This document shows positions 30,168 through 37,797 of a DNA stretch of 43,875 nucleotides, one piece after another. Under the pieces are notes generated by a model, which ran no database searches, was not told the DNA's origin, and was given only the letters and a program-made list of their open reading frames with translations. The position numbers were made by a program, and so were the translations under genes. The stretch's first letter is position 1. Each line of letters opens with the position of its first letter. The DNA is from Ottowia thiooxydans DSM 14619 (GTDB lineage Bacteria; Pseudomonadota; Gammaproteobacteria; Burkholderiales; Burkholderiaceae_C): assembly GCF_000422885.1 (NCBI RefSeq), contig NZ_AUGX01000041.1:1-43875 (forward strand). The letters run 5' to 3'.

Positions 30168-30560
30168 GACCACGAATCGACCCCGGACGACGGGAAAAGT
30201 TCGGGTGTCTCGAAGATAAGGCGCTGCATATTCACATGTATTTGAAAAAGCCGTAGATAGATCATGGCCGGCCGGTCATACGCACATTTTGTCAAGGCCC
30301 TCGACCAGCGCTGGCGCAAGCATGACCGGTTCTGAGCGCCGTGTCACGAATCTCAGGTGAGCGCTCTTCGCTGCTCCATTCCAATGGAACTCTCTTCAGT
30401 GGGCCGTTACTCACCATATATCGGAAAGCCCAGCGCCCGCGACTCATTGCAGCGAGAGGTACTCATCAGGAAAAAATGAGTTTAAAAGTATTCAAATAAG
30501 TGTGGGAAGGGTGTTGAACTCGTCCTGGAAGCTCAACGTAGATCGAAACGAAGAATTCAG
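30168..30560. other. Divergent intergenic region upstream of the effector-like pair
   Basis: About 390 bases without a gene. It must hold the promoters of the hydrolase gene and of the effector-like pair. I looked for a PIP/hrpII-box pair (TTCGB-N15-TTCGB) and did not find one. A short inverted repeat ACTCAT-N9-ATGAGT lies at 30461-30481, about 80 bases before the first gene; it could be an operator, but six-base arms may be chance. The sequence turns AT-rich near 30470. Confidence 0.4.
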
Positions 30561-31934
30561 ATGACAGACCAGATTGGTTCCTCCAATTTTTCACCCCATT
30601 CCAGCCTGCTCGGCATTTCATCCAGGACGCTGGATCAAGTAAAAATTGCTCAGGACAGGGTGTCCATAGGCAGTACCTTCAGTAGAGCCTGGGACGCTAT
30701 CAAGGATTTCTTCTCCACGCCCTACCGCGCTGAAGCGAAGCGCTGCTTGTTCGACCTCTATTCGCAAAGTACCAGCGATCAAGAAAAATTAGTTAGTTTC
30801 GAGCGGTTGAAGGAACTGTCCGGTGATGGCCATGCACATTGCTTTGATACCGGAATTAGTTATCTCCCGAAGCGAGACGGCGGATTTTTTAAGGTCTATG
30901 ACCTGAAAATAAACTTCGGTGAGAATCTCGAGGCATTTGCTTTTCACATGGAAGGAGACTGTGTCGAAGCAGAAGAAATTATTAGTGCTTATGCTCCCTT
31001 GATTTCGGATGAAAGCAAAGATGCTTTTGCGAAGTGCATAGAAAAATTGTATAAAAGTCCAGAGGCGCTTTTTCTTGAGGAAAGCAATAAGCTGGGTTCA
31101 ATTGCAATACCCGCGCAAATTCTTTGGAATATTTGCAGAAACAATTCTGCTTGTGCAGTAAAGGTGGATATTGTCACGGGCATCATTGGTTTTGAAGACG
31201 AAAAATTCCCTCAACACGGGTCTCCAGAAGTTTTTAAAGCGGCGATGTCAAAAATAAAAACAAAAAAAGAAGAAAATCAGAGAGAACTTAGGGAGCTCAT
31301 CGTTGCCAATTCGCCTGCACCGATATTTATAGATCAAAAAAATGAAGCCTCAAGAGTGCTTCTTCAGTACGTTGATTCTAATGAGAAATTGTTTGACGTG
31401 CCGCAGGAATATAATTTCCCAATAACCGAAAATTCAGAGCTTTATAATCAGTCTTCAGATCTCTTTGAAAGGGATAACTCTATGATTATCGCTATCGACA
31501 ATGAAATTTGGGATCTTCCGAAAGAAATCTCAAGTCATTCTAAAGAAACATTTAAACCTGAAAAGTCTCTTGGAAATTTGCTGGATGACATTTATTCGCA
31601 TCAGAGTTCAACTGAAGATAAGCGGATAGCGTTGCTTACATTGAAAAGTCAGATTAAAGAATCTGAAAGTGTGAAGTTCGAAATCGCGGAATATAATACT
31701 GATCGGGTGGGCTCGGAATCCTTTGCTATTGCAAAAATCAGAATGGTATTTCCAATGAATGAAGGTCTGAGTCCAGTGGAAATTATCAAGGTCCAAGCAA
31801 ATATGCATCAAGACGGGGATGATGCGAAGATTGGCACGGAACCCAAGTACGTCACCTGGCATGGAGGCTGGAGTTCTAACCCGTTGAGTTCCCTGCAAGG
31901 GTCTTCCAGTTTCACTTCCGGCCTTCATGCCTGA
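30561..31934 (+). CDS. Putative type III secretion effector-like protein with WEKIxxFF-type N-terminal domain (larger paralog)
   Basis: The 457-residue protein has a Ser-rich, signal-peptide-free N-terminus (eight Ser in the first 25 residues). Residues 44-66 carry WDAIKDFFST, then RAEAKRCLFDLY, and LKELS follows at 83-87. This matches the layout of the Salmonella SPI-2 translocated-effector domain (WEK[I/M]xxFF, then AxxCLxxLY, then LKELA as I recall in SifA/SseJ/SlrP). Residues 1-235 are homologous to the next gene product. Residues 341-397 (LDDIYSHQSS to IAKIRMVF) look like a second, diverged copy of the domain region 65-118, preceded by a degenerate IWDLPKEIS. No enzymatic motif is recognised. 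The gene is visibly AT-rich. CGAAGAATTCAG precedes the ATG. Effector status is inference; no secretion genes are in the window. Confidence 0.75.
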   Translation: MTDQIGSSNFSPHSSLLGISSRTLDQVKIAQDRVSIGSTFSRAWDAIKDFFSTPYRAEAKRCLFDLYSQSTSDQEKLVSFERLKELSGDGHAHCFDTGISYLPKRDGGFFKVYDLKINFGENLEAFAFHMEGDCVEAEEIISAYAPLISDESKDAFAKCIEKLYKSPEALFLEESNKLGSIAIPAQILWNICRNNSACAVKVDIVTGIIGFEDEKFPQHGSPEVFKAAMSKIKTKKEENQRELRELIVANSPAPIFIDQKNEASRVLLQYVDSNEKLFDVPQEYNFPITENSELYNQSSDLFERDNSMIIAIDNEIWDLPKEISSHSKETFKPEKSLGNLLDDIYSHQSSTEDKRIALLTLKSQIKESESVKFEIAEYNTDRVGSESFAIAKIRMVFPMNEGLSPVEIIKVQANMHQDGDDAKIGTEPKYVTWHGGWSSNPLSSLQGSSSFTSGLHA

Positions 31935-31962
31935 AGCTTGGTAGATTGAATGAGAAATTCGA

Positions 31963-32790
31963 ATGACAAAAATCAATCCCGGCAATAGCTCTAACTATTC
32001 TGACCGTTCGGCCTCTTCCGGTGCAGAGCGGCCTCCAAAGGGTGCCTACGAAGCTGACGCGGGCTTACCCATTGAGCCTTCTGGTACTACTTGGAGGAAA
32101 GTAGAAGCAGCCTCCGGAATCGAGAGTACGGTTATTGAGAAAATCTGGGATGCCATCGTGGAATTTTTCTCCACATCGGAGCGTGCTGAAGCAAGGGACG
32201 CGTTTGTCGCCTTCTATTCGAATGAAACTCCCGACAAGGACAAAGTTGCGGCGTTCTACAAGTTGAAGGATTTGGCAGGCTTCGGTAAAGAAGACCGCCT
32301 TCAGCCCGAGCTCGTATTCCGATTTAAAGAAGATGGCGCCGCTACGAAGGTGCACAACTTGAAGTTGACCTTTTTGGACGACCAGCCGCCATGCGAACGT
32401 ATATGTAAAGAAACGAATAAAAATGCCGAGGAGCTCATTGACTTCAGCGCGACTTTGCACTTTAACCAGGGAAATAAGTCGACGTTCAATGCCTGTATTC
32501 GGGCGTTACATGGACAACCTGACGAGTTCCAGAAAATTAGTCCGGGAGCACATTCCTTTGAAGACATCTATGACACTCTGAAACTTCTCGCGAATTCGAA
32601 TTTGACCCCAGGCCTTGAGGTGAGCTTTGATAAATTCACACAAGAGATTTCTATTAGCTTCAAAGACAACCACACACAGCGCTCAGCAAGTGAAATGGTT
32701 GATCCAGATGCGTGGATGTTTTCCGAAGAACTTACCACCCCGGATCCTGCGAGTCATCAGTTGCAGATTCACCCCATGAACAAGGCTTGA
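31963..32790 (+). CDS. Putative type III secretion effector-like protein with WEKIxxFF-type N-terminal domain (smaller paralog)
   Basis: The 275-residue protein has a Ser/Asn-rich, uncharged-to-mildly-polar N-terminus without a signal peptide. Residues 59-71 read EKIWDAIVEFFST, then RAEARDAFVAFY, and KLKDLAGFG follows at about 100-108. This parallels the larger paralog and the Salmonella effector domain (SlrP, as I recall, has EEIWNKISAFFSS at this place). Homology to the neighbour continues through HNLKLTF and the later DIYDTLKLLANS...SFDKF block. Only 28 bases separate the two genes, so they form an operon that arose by duplication. There is no recognisable catalytic domain; it may be little more than the translocation domain plus a short C-terminus. 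AT-rich. A weak GAGAAA precedes the ATG. Confidence 0.75.
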   Translation: MTKINPGNSSNYSDRSASSGAERPPKGAYEADAGLPIEPSGTTWRKVEAASGIESTVIEKIWDAIVEFFSTSERAEARDAFVAFYSNETPDKDKVAAFYKLKDLAGFGKEDRLQPELVFRFKEDGAATKVHNLKLTFLDDQPPCERICKETNKNAEELIDFSATLHFNQGNKSTFNACIRALHGQPDEFQKISPGAHSFEDIYDTLKLLANSNLTPGLEVSFDKFTQEISISFKDNHTQRSASEMVDPDAWMFSEELTTPDPASHQLQIHPMNKA

Positions 32791-32801
32791 GCCATGGGGT
32801 G
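32770..32801. other. Inverted repeat spanning the stop of the second effector-like gene
   Basis: CACCCCATG and CATGGGGTG form 9-bp arms separated by 14 bases that include the stop codon. It could be a hairpin protecting the 3' end or a weak terminator. There is no T-run. Confidence 0.4.
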
Positions 32802-32872
32802 ATTGAGGACGGCGTGAATACGAATCCCCGGAGGCGGTCATAAGCGCCTTGCGCCGCTTACGTCCCCCCCGG

Positions 32873-33859
32873 CTATTCAGGCCTGACGTCAATACTCTTG
32901 ATAATGGGCCGCCAAAGATCCATGTCGTTCTGAATCCGGCGCCCAAAGTCCTTCGGGGACTGCTGCCCCGTCTGTGCAATCAAGCCCGCGGTGGCCATTC
33001 GGGCTTGAACACTCTCGTCGGAGAACATCTTGGACACCAGGGATCCCAGACGCTCCGCGATGGGCGCAGGAAGTCCGGCAGGCGCCAGCAACCCATTCCA
33101 CGTCTCGGTTTGGAAACCGGGGAACATGGAAGCGATGGTCGGCACGCCGGGCAGCATGGCCACCGGCTGAGGGCTGGTCACCGCCAGCATGCGCAGACGG
33201 TTGCCCTGTAGATGGGGCAAGATTTCCGAAATGTTGGCTGTGTACGCGTCTGTCTGCCCTGAAGTGGTGTCGCTAACGGCGGCTGCCCCGCCCTTGTACG
33301 GCACCATGACCGCCTCAATCCCGGCGCGCTTGAGAAATGCCGCGCCGGCCAGGAAGGACATGGACCCGGTGCCCGCGTGCGCCATGGAGAGGGCGCCCTT
33401 GTTGGCCAGCCCAAAATCTACGAACTGCTTCAAAGTCTTGTGGGGTGAAGCCTCCGGAACGACCAGCACCTGCGGGTTTCCTGCCACGTTGGCGATGGGC
33501 AGAAAGTCCTTGATGGGGTCATAGCGGATCTTGTAGAGGAACGGTGCCAACGAGATCTGGGCAATGGAGGCCAGAAACAGCGAATGGCCATCCGCAGGCA
33601 GCTTCGCGGCCGTGACCGCGGCGATGGTGCCGCCGGCTCCAGCACGGTTGTCCACGACCACTGGTTTACCCAGCGCCCGGCCAAGGTAGTCCGCCGTCAT
33701 GCGCGCCACGAAGTCGGTATTTCCACCGGCTGGATAGGGCACGACCATCGTGATGGAACGCTCTGGCCAAGTCTGGGCGCGTGCCACCGTGGTGGCCAGG
33801 CCTGCGCTGCCCAAGGTGGGCAAGAGCACGGTATTGCGCAAAAAGGAACGTCGTTTCAT
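32873..33859 (-). CDS. Bug/TctC-family periplasmic solute-binding protein
   Basis: The 328-residue protein belongs to the Bordetella uptake gene family of tripartite tricarboxylate transporter receptors, which are greatly expanded in Burkholderiales. It has a signal peptide (MKRRSFLRNTVLLPTLG... ending ARAQ) with a twin-arginine-like start. Family motifs are VVPYPAGGNTDFVAR (about 39-53), VVVDNRAGAGGTIA (67-80) and the late GLLAPAGLPAPI. It binds small carboxylates or amides. It is last of the cobW-amidohydrolase-bug set and probably delivers that pathway's substrate, although no TctA/TctB membrane genes are adjacent, as is common for orphan Bug proteins. A good AGGAAGG precedes the ATG. Confidence 0.93.
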   Translation of the reverse strand: MKRRSFLRNTVLLPTLGSAGLATTVARAQTWPERSITMVVPYPAGGNTDFVARMTADYLGRALGKPVVVDNRAGAGGTIAAVTAAKLPADGHSLFLASIAQISLAPFLYKIRYDPIKDFLPIANVAGNPQVLVVPEASPHKTLKQFVDFGLANKGALSMAHAGTGSMSFLAGAAFLKRAGIEAVMVPYKGGAAAVSDTTSGQTDAYTANISEILPHLQGNRLRMLAVTSPQPVAMLPGVPTIASMFPGFQTETWNGLLAPAGLPAPIAERLGSLVSKMFSDESVQARMATAGLIAQTGQQSPKDFGRRIQNDMDLWRPIIKSIDVRPE

Positions 33860-33892
33860 GATAAATCCTTCCTGAGTGTTGAGCGCATGGGA

Positions 33893-35293
33893 TCAGGCCG
33901 GCACTTCAACCGGGGCGCGAACCGCTTTCGCCTGCTGGCCAAAGCCCTTCTGACCGATCACCTTGCCATCCAGGTAGACGGTGGTCCCGCGCACTAAGGT
34001 GCGCACCGGTTTCGCCTTGAGCTTGCGGCCGGCGTAGGGGCTCCAGCCGATCAGGCTGAGGACTTCCTCGTCGCGCACTTCGTATTCCAGATCCAGATCC
34101 ACCAACACCAGATCCGCATCTGCGCCAACTTTCAGCGCGCCTTTGCGTTCAAGCCCAAACAGTTCGGCTGGCTTGGCGCTGCAGGCCTCCACGACGCGTT
34201 CCAGACTGATCTTGCCTTCCAGCGCGGCGGTCATGAACATGCTGTAGTAAAACTGCGTGGATGGCGTTCCCGTGTGCGCCTTCCAGCCGTCTTTCCAGCC
34301 GATTTCCTTTTCTTCACGCGTGTGAGGTGCGTGATCGGTGGCCACGATGTCAATGGTGCCGTCTTTCAGGCCTTCCCACAGACCCGGCACGTTCTTCTCT
34401 GGTACCCAGTACGACAGCGCGTAGGAGCCCAGGCGTTGGATGGCAGACCATTCGCACCCGAGGAACAGCGCCCAGGGATTGATCTCACAAGTGACTTTCT
34501 GCCCGGCTGCTTTGGCCTGGCGGATCAAATCCACGCTGCCTGCGGTCTGGGTGTGAAGGATGTGCAGATGGCAGCCGGAGGCGCGTTGCAGGCGCAGCAG
34601 CGTGGCAATGGCCGTTTCCCAGATGACGCCATCGTGCGCGGCATAGGCTTTGGCATAGGCCAGCGCATCGCGTTCGCCGCGGTCCCAGAACTTCTGCTCA
34701 ATCACGTCCATCAGGGCCTGGTCATGGGGATGAACCATCAGCGGCACATTCAGCTCGGCGCAGCGCTGCATGATCTCCAGGATTTTGCCGTGGTCATGCA
34801 CGCCGATGCCGGGCATGTGGGGGTAGTCGCGGCCGGTGTCTACCACCATGAATATTTTGAAGGCGGCAATGCCGGTGTCCGTCATGCCGGGCATTTCGTC
34901 GCTGATGGTGGGAGGCGGGTTGAAGTTCCAGTCCACGATGGCATCACTGCGGTAGATGTCGTACTGGCGCTCCAGCAGTTCCAAAGTATTGGGCGGTGGC
35001 TGCACGTTGGGCATGGCCACACTCGTGGTCACGCCGCCGGCGGCGCACTGCATCGTGGAGGTGTAGATGGTGTCCTTGTACTCAAAGCCCGGCAGGGAGC
35101 CTTGGCGGTGGTGGGAGTGCATATCGACGGCCCCGGGCACGATGGCCAGGCCCTCTGCCTCAATGATTTCCTTGGCGTTCGGCTCCGTACCGGGCTCGTA
35201 GATGCCGGCGATACGGCCGTTCTCGATGCCTATCGATGCGATGCGGCGCCCCTGGGGCGTGACGATCAGTCCGTTGCGGATTAAAGTGTCCAT
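33893..35293 (-). CDS. Cyclic amidohydrolase (dihydropyrimidinase/allantoinase/hydantoinase-like)
   Basis: The 466-residue metal-dependent amidohydrolase opens cyclic amides. Binuclear metal ligands are visible: DMHSH (H59, H61), the likely carboxylated lysine K146 in AFKIFMV, H188 in VHPHD, H247 in HILHTQ, and D320 in ATDHAPH. The C-terminal NPAK-like zone GALKVGADADLVLVD is typical of the dihydroorotase/allantoinase branch. The exact substrate (hydantoin, dihydropyrimidine, allantoin or another) cannot be read from sequence. The gene overlaps the end of the CobW-type gene by 13 bases and has a good AAGGAGAG ribosome site. A dedicated metallochaperone plus a Bug receptor and an IclR regulator make a compact catabolic unit. 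Confidence 0.92.
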   Translation of the reverse strand: MDTLIRNGLIVTPQGRRIASIGIENGRIAGIYEPGTEPNAKEIIEAEGLAIVPGAVDMHSHHRQGSLPGFEYKDTIYTSTMQCAAGGVTTSVAMPNVQPPPNTLELLERQYDIYRSDAIVDWNFNPPPTISDEMPGMTDTGIAAFKIFMVVDTGRDYPHMPGIGVHDHGKILEIMQRCAELNVPLMVHPHDQALMDVIEQKFWDRGERDALAYAKAYAAHDGVIWETAIATLLRLQRASGCHLHILHTQTAGSVDLIRQAKAAGQKVTCEINPWALFLGCEWSAIQRLGSYALSYWVPEKNVPGLWEGLKDGTIDIVATDHAPHTREEKEIGWKDGWKAHTGTPSTQFYYSMFMTAALEGKISLERVVEACSAKPAELFGLERKGALKVGADADLVLVDLDLEYEVRDEEVLSLIGWSPYAGRKLKAKPVRTLVRGTTVYLDGKVIGQKGFGQQAKAVRAPVEVPA

Positions 35294-36372
35294 GCGATGC
35301 TCTCCTTTTGAGCGGTGGTGGAGGAACGGGAAGAGGGAATGGCGCGGCCGCGAATGACATCGAAGATGTTTTCAACGAATGCGCGGCTAAGCCCTCGGGT
35401 GATGAAGACCAGCCGCGAGCGACGGTCCTCGTAAGGCCACTCGGCCAGGGGCGCCGGTGGATGGAACAGGCGCTGCACGGCGTGTACGACGATGGGGCGG
35501 GACTCCCCCGCAATATTCAGGATGCCTTTGACGCGCAGCAGATCGTCTCCATGAGCCATCACCAGCGCATCGAGCCAAGCCGCCAGTTCCTGCCAGGCCA
35601 GAGGTTCGTCATACACCAGTGAAAACGTTTCAATGCCTTCGCTGTGGTGGCCGGCAGACTCTGAGGTGATGGGTTGGTAGCGCGTGTGGTCTGCATAGGC
35701 TTCGGCGTTGAGCCAGCGACGAATGGCAGGCGCCGGCGTGGCAGCCGCGTAGACGTCCAACTCCGTCAAGACTTCCAGGCAAGGCACCTGGAGGTGCGTG
35801 GCCCAGCTCACCGTGGCTCCTGGGTTCAGTAGCTCCAGTTGCGATTGCAGTTCCTGTGCCTGCTGCGAGTTGGCCAGGTCCATCTTGGTGATCACCAACT
35901 GATCGGCCACGGAAACCTGCTTGGCAGACTCGGGGAACCTGTTCAGTGTGGTGGCGCCGTTCACGCCGTCCACCGTAGTGATCACCTGAGCCAGGCGGTA
36001 GCCATTGGCCACTGGGAAGGTCATGAGAGCCTGCAGGACCGGGCCGGGATCGGCCATCCCGGTGGTCTCGATCACCACACGATCGAAGGCGCGAACTGCG
36101 CCACGGCTTCGCTTGTCCAGCAAATCGCGCAGGGTCTCGACCAGATCTCCCTGCACGGTGCAGCACAGGCACCCGGTGCTCAGCTCTATCGTGTTGTCGT
36201 TGCTGCTGGCGATGAGGTTGTGGTCGATACCGATATCGCCAAACTCGTTGACGATCACGGCCGCGTTCGCCAAGGCGGGCTCACGTAGCCACCGGTTGAG
36301 TAAGGTCGTCTTGCCACTGCCCAGGAAGCCGGTCAGCAGCGCAACCGGAATCCGTGCACGATCGGAACTCAT
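35281..36372 (-). CDS. COG0523 CobW-type GTPase (putative metallochaperone)
   Basis: The 363-residue G3E-family GTPase has Walker A GFLGSGKTT (15-23), the metal-binding CxCC motif in GCLCC (C68, C70, C71), an NEFGDIGID switch segment, TKMD as base-specificity motif, and a C-terminal CobW_C domain (about 235-345). Family members deliver Zn, Co or Fe to client enzymes. It is first in the operon and overlaps the amidohydrolase gene, so the client is probably that metalloenzyme. The start with AAAGGAGACACATT before it was chosen over a codon ten positions upstream, which lacks a ribosome site. It is divergent from the IclR gene, sharing a short regulatory region. Confidence 0.93.
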   Translation of the reverse strand: MSSDRARIPVALLTGFLGSGKTTLLNRWLREPALANAAVIVNEFGDIGIDHNLIASSNDNTIELSTGCLCCTVQGDLVETLRDLLDKRSRGAVRAFDRVVIETTGMADPGPVLQALMTFPVANGYRLAQVITTVDGVNGATTLNRFPESAKQVSVADQLVITKMDLANSQQAQELQSQLELLNPGATVSWATHLQVPCLEVLTELDVYAAATPAPAIRRWLNAEAYADHTRYQPITSESAGHHSEGIETFSLVYDEPLAWQELAAWLDALVMAHGDDLLRVKGILNIAGESRPIVVHAVQRLFHPPAPLAEWPYEDRRSRLVFITRGLSRAFVENIFDVIRGRAIPSSRSSTTAQKESIAWTL

Positions 36373-36418
36373 AATGTGTCTCCTTTGCGGAAGTTGCACC
36401 AAGTTGGAGCGATATCAT

Positions 36419-36437
36419 ATTCGCAATGGGTGCGAAT
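36419..36437. promoter_or_regulatory. Palindromic operator candidate for the IclR regulator
   Basis: ATTCGCA-N5-TGCGAAT is a perfect 7-bp-arm inverted repeat between the divergent cobW-type and iclR-type genes. IclR proteins bind such palindromes. It covers the first possible ATG of the regulator, which suggests autoregulation or that translation begins at the later ATG. TGCGAAA recurs at 36458-36464 as a possible half site. Confidence 0.5.
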
Positions 36438-37244
36438 TATATTCAAATGGAACATAGTGCGAAACTAAGCAATTCGGATGCCAACTTGGGTATCCGCACA
36501 CGAAATCGGACGCTGCACATCCTTCAGCTGTTCGAACGGCGGTCCTTGTGGACCGTGGAGGACATCGCCGCCGAGATGGCCGTGTCCATCAGCTCCGCCT
36601 ACCGAGACGTCAAGGAGCTGAGTAACCTGGGGTTCCTGGCGGTGTCTGCGCGCTCTGAGTACATGCTCGGGCCAGCCTTTATCCGCTACGACCTGCTCAT
36701 CCGTCAGGGAGACCCTCTGGTAAAGGCGGCGTCAGAGCCTATGCTCGCCTTGTTGTCGCGCACCACGCAACACGCGGTTGTGTTGATCAGCCGTCGGTTT
36801 CGAGATCAGGTGATGTGTGTTCACCAGGAAAAGGGGACTGACCATCCTCCGTCGTCGACCTATGAGCGGGGGGTGGCGCTGCCGATGTTCAAGGGGGCAA
36901 CCTCCAAGGCCATCCTGGCCCATCTGGGTGACCGTGCGCTCAAGCAGATCTATCTGAACCACGAACACGAGATCCGCGAATCCACCGGCTTGGGTGGATG
37001 GAAGGCTTTTTCAGAACAGATGAAGGCGATCCGCGAGGCCGGTGTCGCGTGCACCGATTCCGAGGTCGCGCCGGGCCGAATCGGAATTGCTGCGCCGGTG
37101 TTCTGGGAGGGTCAGGTCGTCGCGGGTGTCAGCCTCGTCTTCGAGTTGACGCAGTTCGATCAGGTCGGCTTTGCGACAGAAGTGAAGCGCAGTGCGGGGG
37201 AGATCTCTGCGGTGTTAGAGGCGCTTAAAGTACTTGAGGATTGA
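36426..37244 (+). CDS. IclR-family transcriptional regulator
   Basis: The protein (272 residues from the first ATG) has an N-terminal winged helix-turn-helix (about 25-88, with TVEDIAAEMAVSISSAYRDVKEL) and a C-terminal IclR effector-binding domain (about 100-270). GVALPMFKGATSKAILAHL is the characteristic effector-domain segment. It is divergent from the cobW-amidohydrolase-bug operon and most likely controls it in response to a substrate of that pathway. The start is uncertain: the ATG at 36426 lies inside a palindrome, while an in-frame ATG at 36447 would free the palindrome and still leave the whole DNA-binding domain. Neither has a strong ribosome site. Confidence 0.93.
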   Translation: MGANYIQMEHSAKLSNSDANLGIRTRNRTLHILQLFERRSLWTVEDIAAEMAVSISSAYRDVKELSNLGFLAVSARSEYMLGPAFIRYDLLIRQGDPLVKAASEPMLALLSRTTQHAVVLISRRFRDQVMCVHQEKGTDHPPSSTYERGVALPMFKGATSKAILAHLGDRALKQIYLNHEHEIRESTGLGGWKAFSEQMKAIREAGVACTDSEVAPGRIGIAAPVFWEGQVVAGVSLVFELTQFDQVGFATEVKRSAGEISAVLEALKVLED

Positions 37245-37362
37245 GCTTCGAGTCCTGAGCCCTGAACCGAGTTAGGTTTAATCGAAAAGCACCGTTTAGG
37301 CAGAGGTTCCATGGTTTCGGGCAAGCCGCGAGAGGCGTTGAAACAAAAATACCGTTCGGGTT

Positions 37363-37400
37363 GAGCTTGTCGAAACCTTGCGCAACGCTTCGACAAGCTC
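37363..37400. repeat. Inverted repeat GAGCTTGTCGAA / TTCGACAAGCTC
   Basis: Perfect 12-bp arms, 14 bases apart. This GAGCTTGTCGAA motif is a familiar intergenic repeat in Burkholderiales and other proteobacteria. It lies after the regulator gene in a region of about 330 bases (37245 to the small minus-strand frame) with no credible gene. Confidence 0.7.
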
Positions 37401-37504
37401 ACCGCGATCGGATTTGTTAAGAGCCCGTGCGCGACCTCAACCTTCGACGGGGAGCATGATCTCTTGGAATGTCTTGCAGGGTAATCGCTTACAAACCACC
37501 AGGC

Positions 37505-37538
37505 AAAAAAATGCCCCGCGAGTGCGGGGCATTTTTTA
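37505..37538. terminator. Bidirectional intrinsic terminator
   Basis: AAATGCCCCGC and GCGGGGCATTT form a long GC-rich stem around GAGT, with A-run on the left and T-run on the right. It can serve the IclR gene on the + strand and the RNase/barstar operon on the - strand. Confidence 0.92.
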
Positions 37539-37581
37539 TCGACCTCTGCAGACCATTTGCACAGTCTGCTTACGCAGTGTC

Positions 37582-37797
37582 TCAGGCGGCGGAGAGCCAG
37601 TAACCTGCGTTAAATGGGCTGCTCATGCGCAGTGCAAGAGGGGAGATGTCGACCAATTTGTCGGTCGGCATCTTCTCGCCCTGTTCAGTGGTCGCTTCGG
37701 CGGAAGTCACGCGGGGTGCTTCGCCGGATGGGGCCTCGTTCGCCCGTTCTGCTTGGCTAGTTTGTGCAGAACGGGCTACAGAAAAGAATAGAAACAC
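37582..37797 (-). CDS. Possible small protein downstream of barstar (uncertain)
   Basis: A 71-codon frame starts with GTG inside the last codons of the barstar-like gene and ends about 45 bases before the terminator. Codon choice looks GC3-rich in parts. A shorter version from an internal ATG with GCGAGAAG before it gives about 29 residues beginning MPTDKLVDISPLAL. There is no recognised family, signal or membrane segment. It may be a real distal gene of the RNase/barstar operon or just a 3' UTR. Confidence 0.25.
   Translation of the reverse strand: MFLFFSVARSAQTSQAERANEAPSGEAPRVTSAEATTEQGEKMPTDKLVDISPLALRMSSPFNAGYWLSAA

Noticed and set aside
30168-30560. A PIP/hrpII-type regulatory box upstream of the effector-like genes.
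   Set aside because: TTCG occurrences are present but never as two boxes with the required spacing.
31963-32110. A WxxxE pattern (WRKVE) at residues 44-48 of the smaller effector-like protein, as in WxxxE guanine-exchange effectors.
   Set aside because: It lies in the poorly structured N-terminal stretch ahead of the conserved domain, not in a C-terminal catalytic domain, and is absent from the paralog. Most likely chance.
34274-35284. A 336-codon + strand frame opposite the amidohydrolase gene.
   Set aside because: It is the antisense shadow of a gene with clear metal-binding motifs; its own translation shows no family features.
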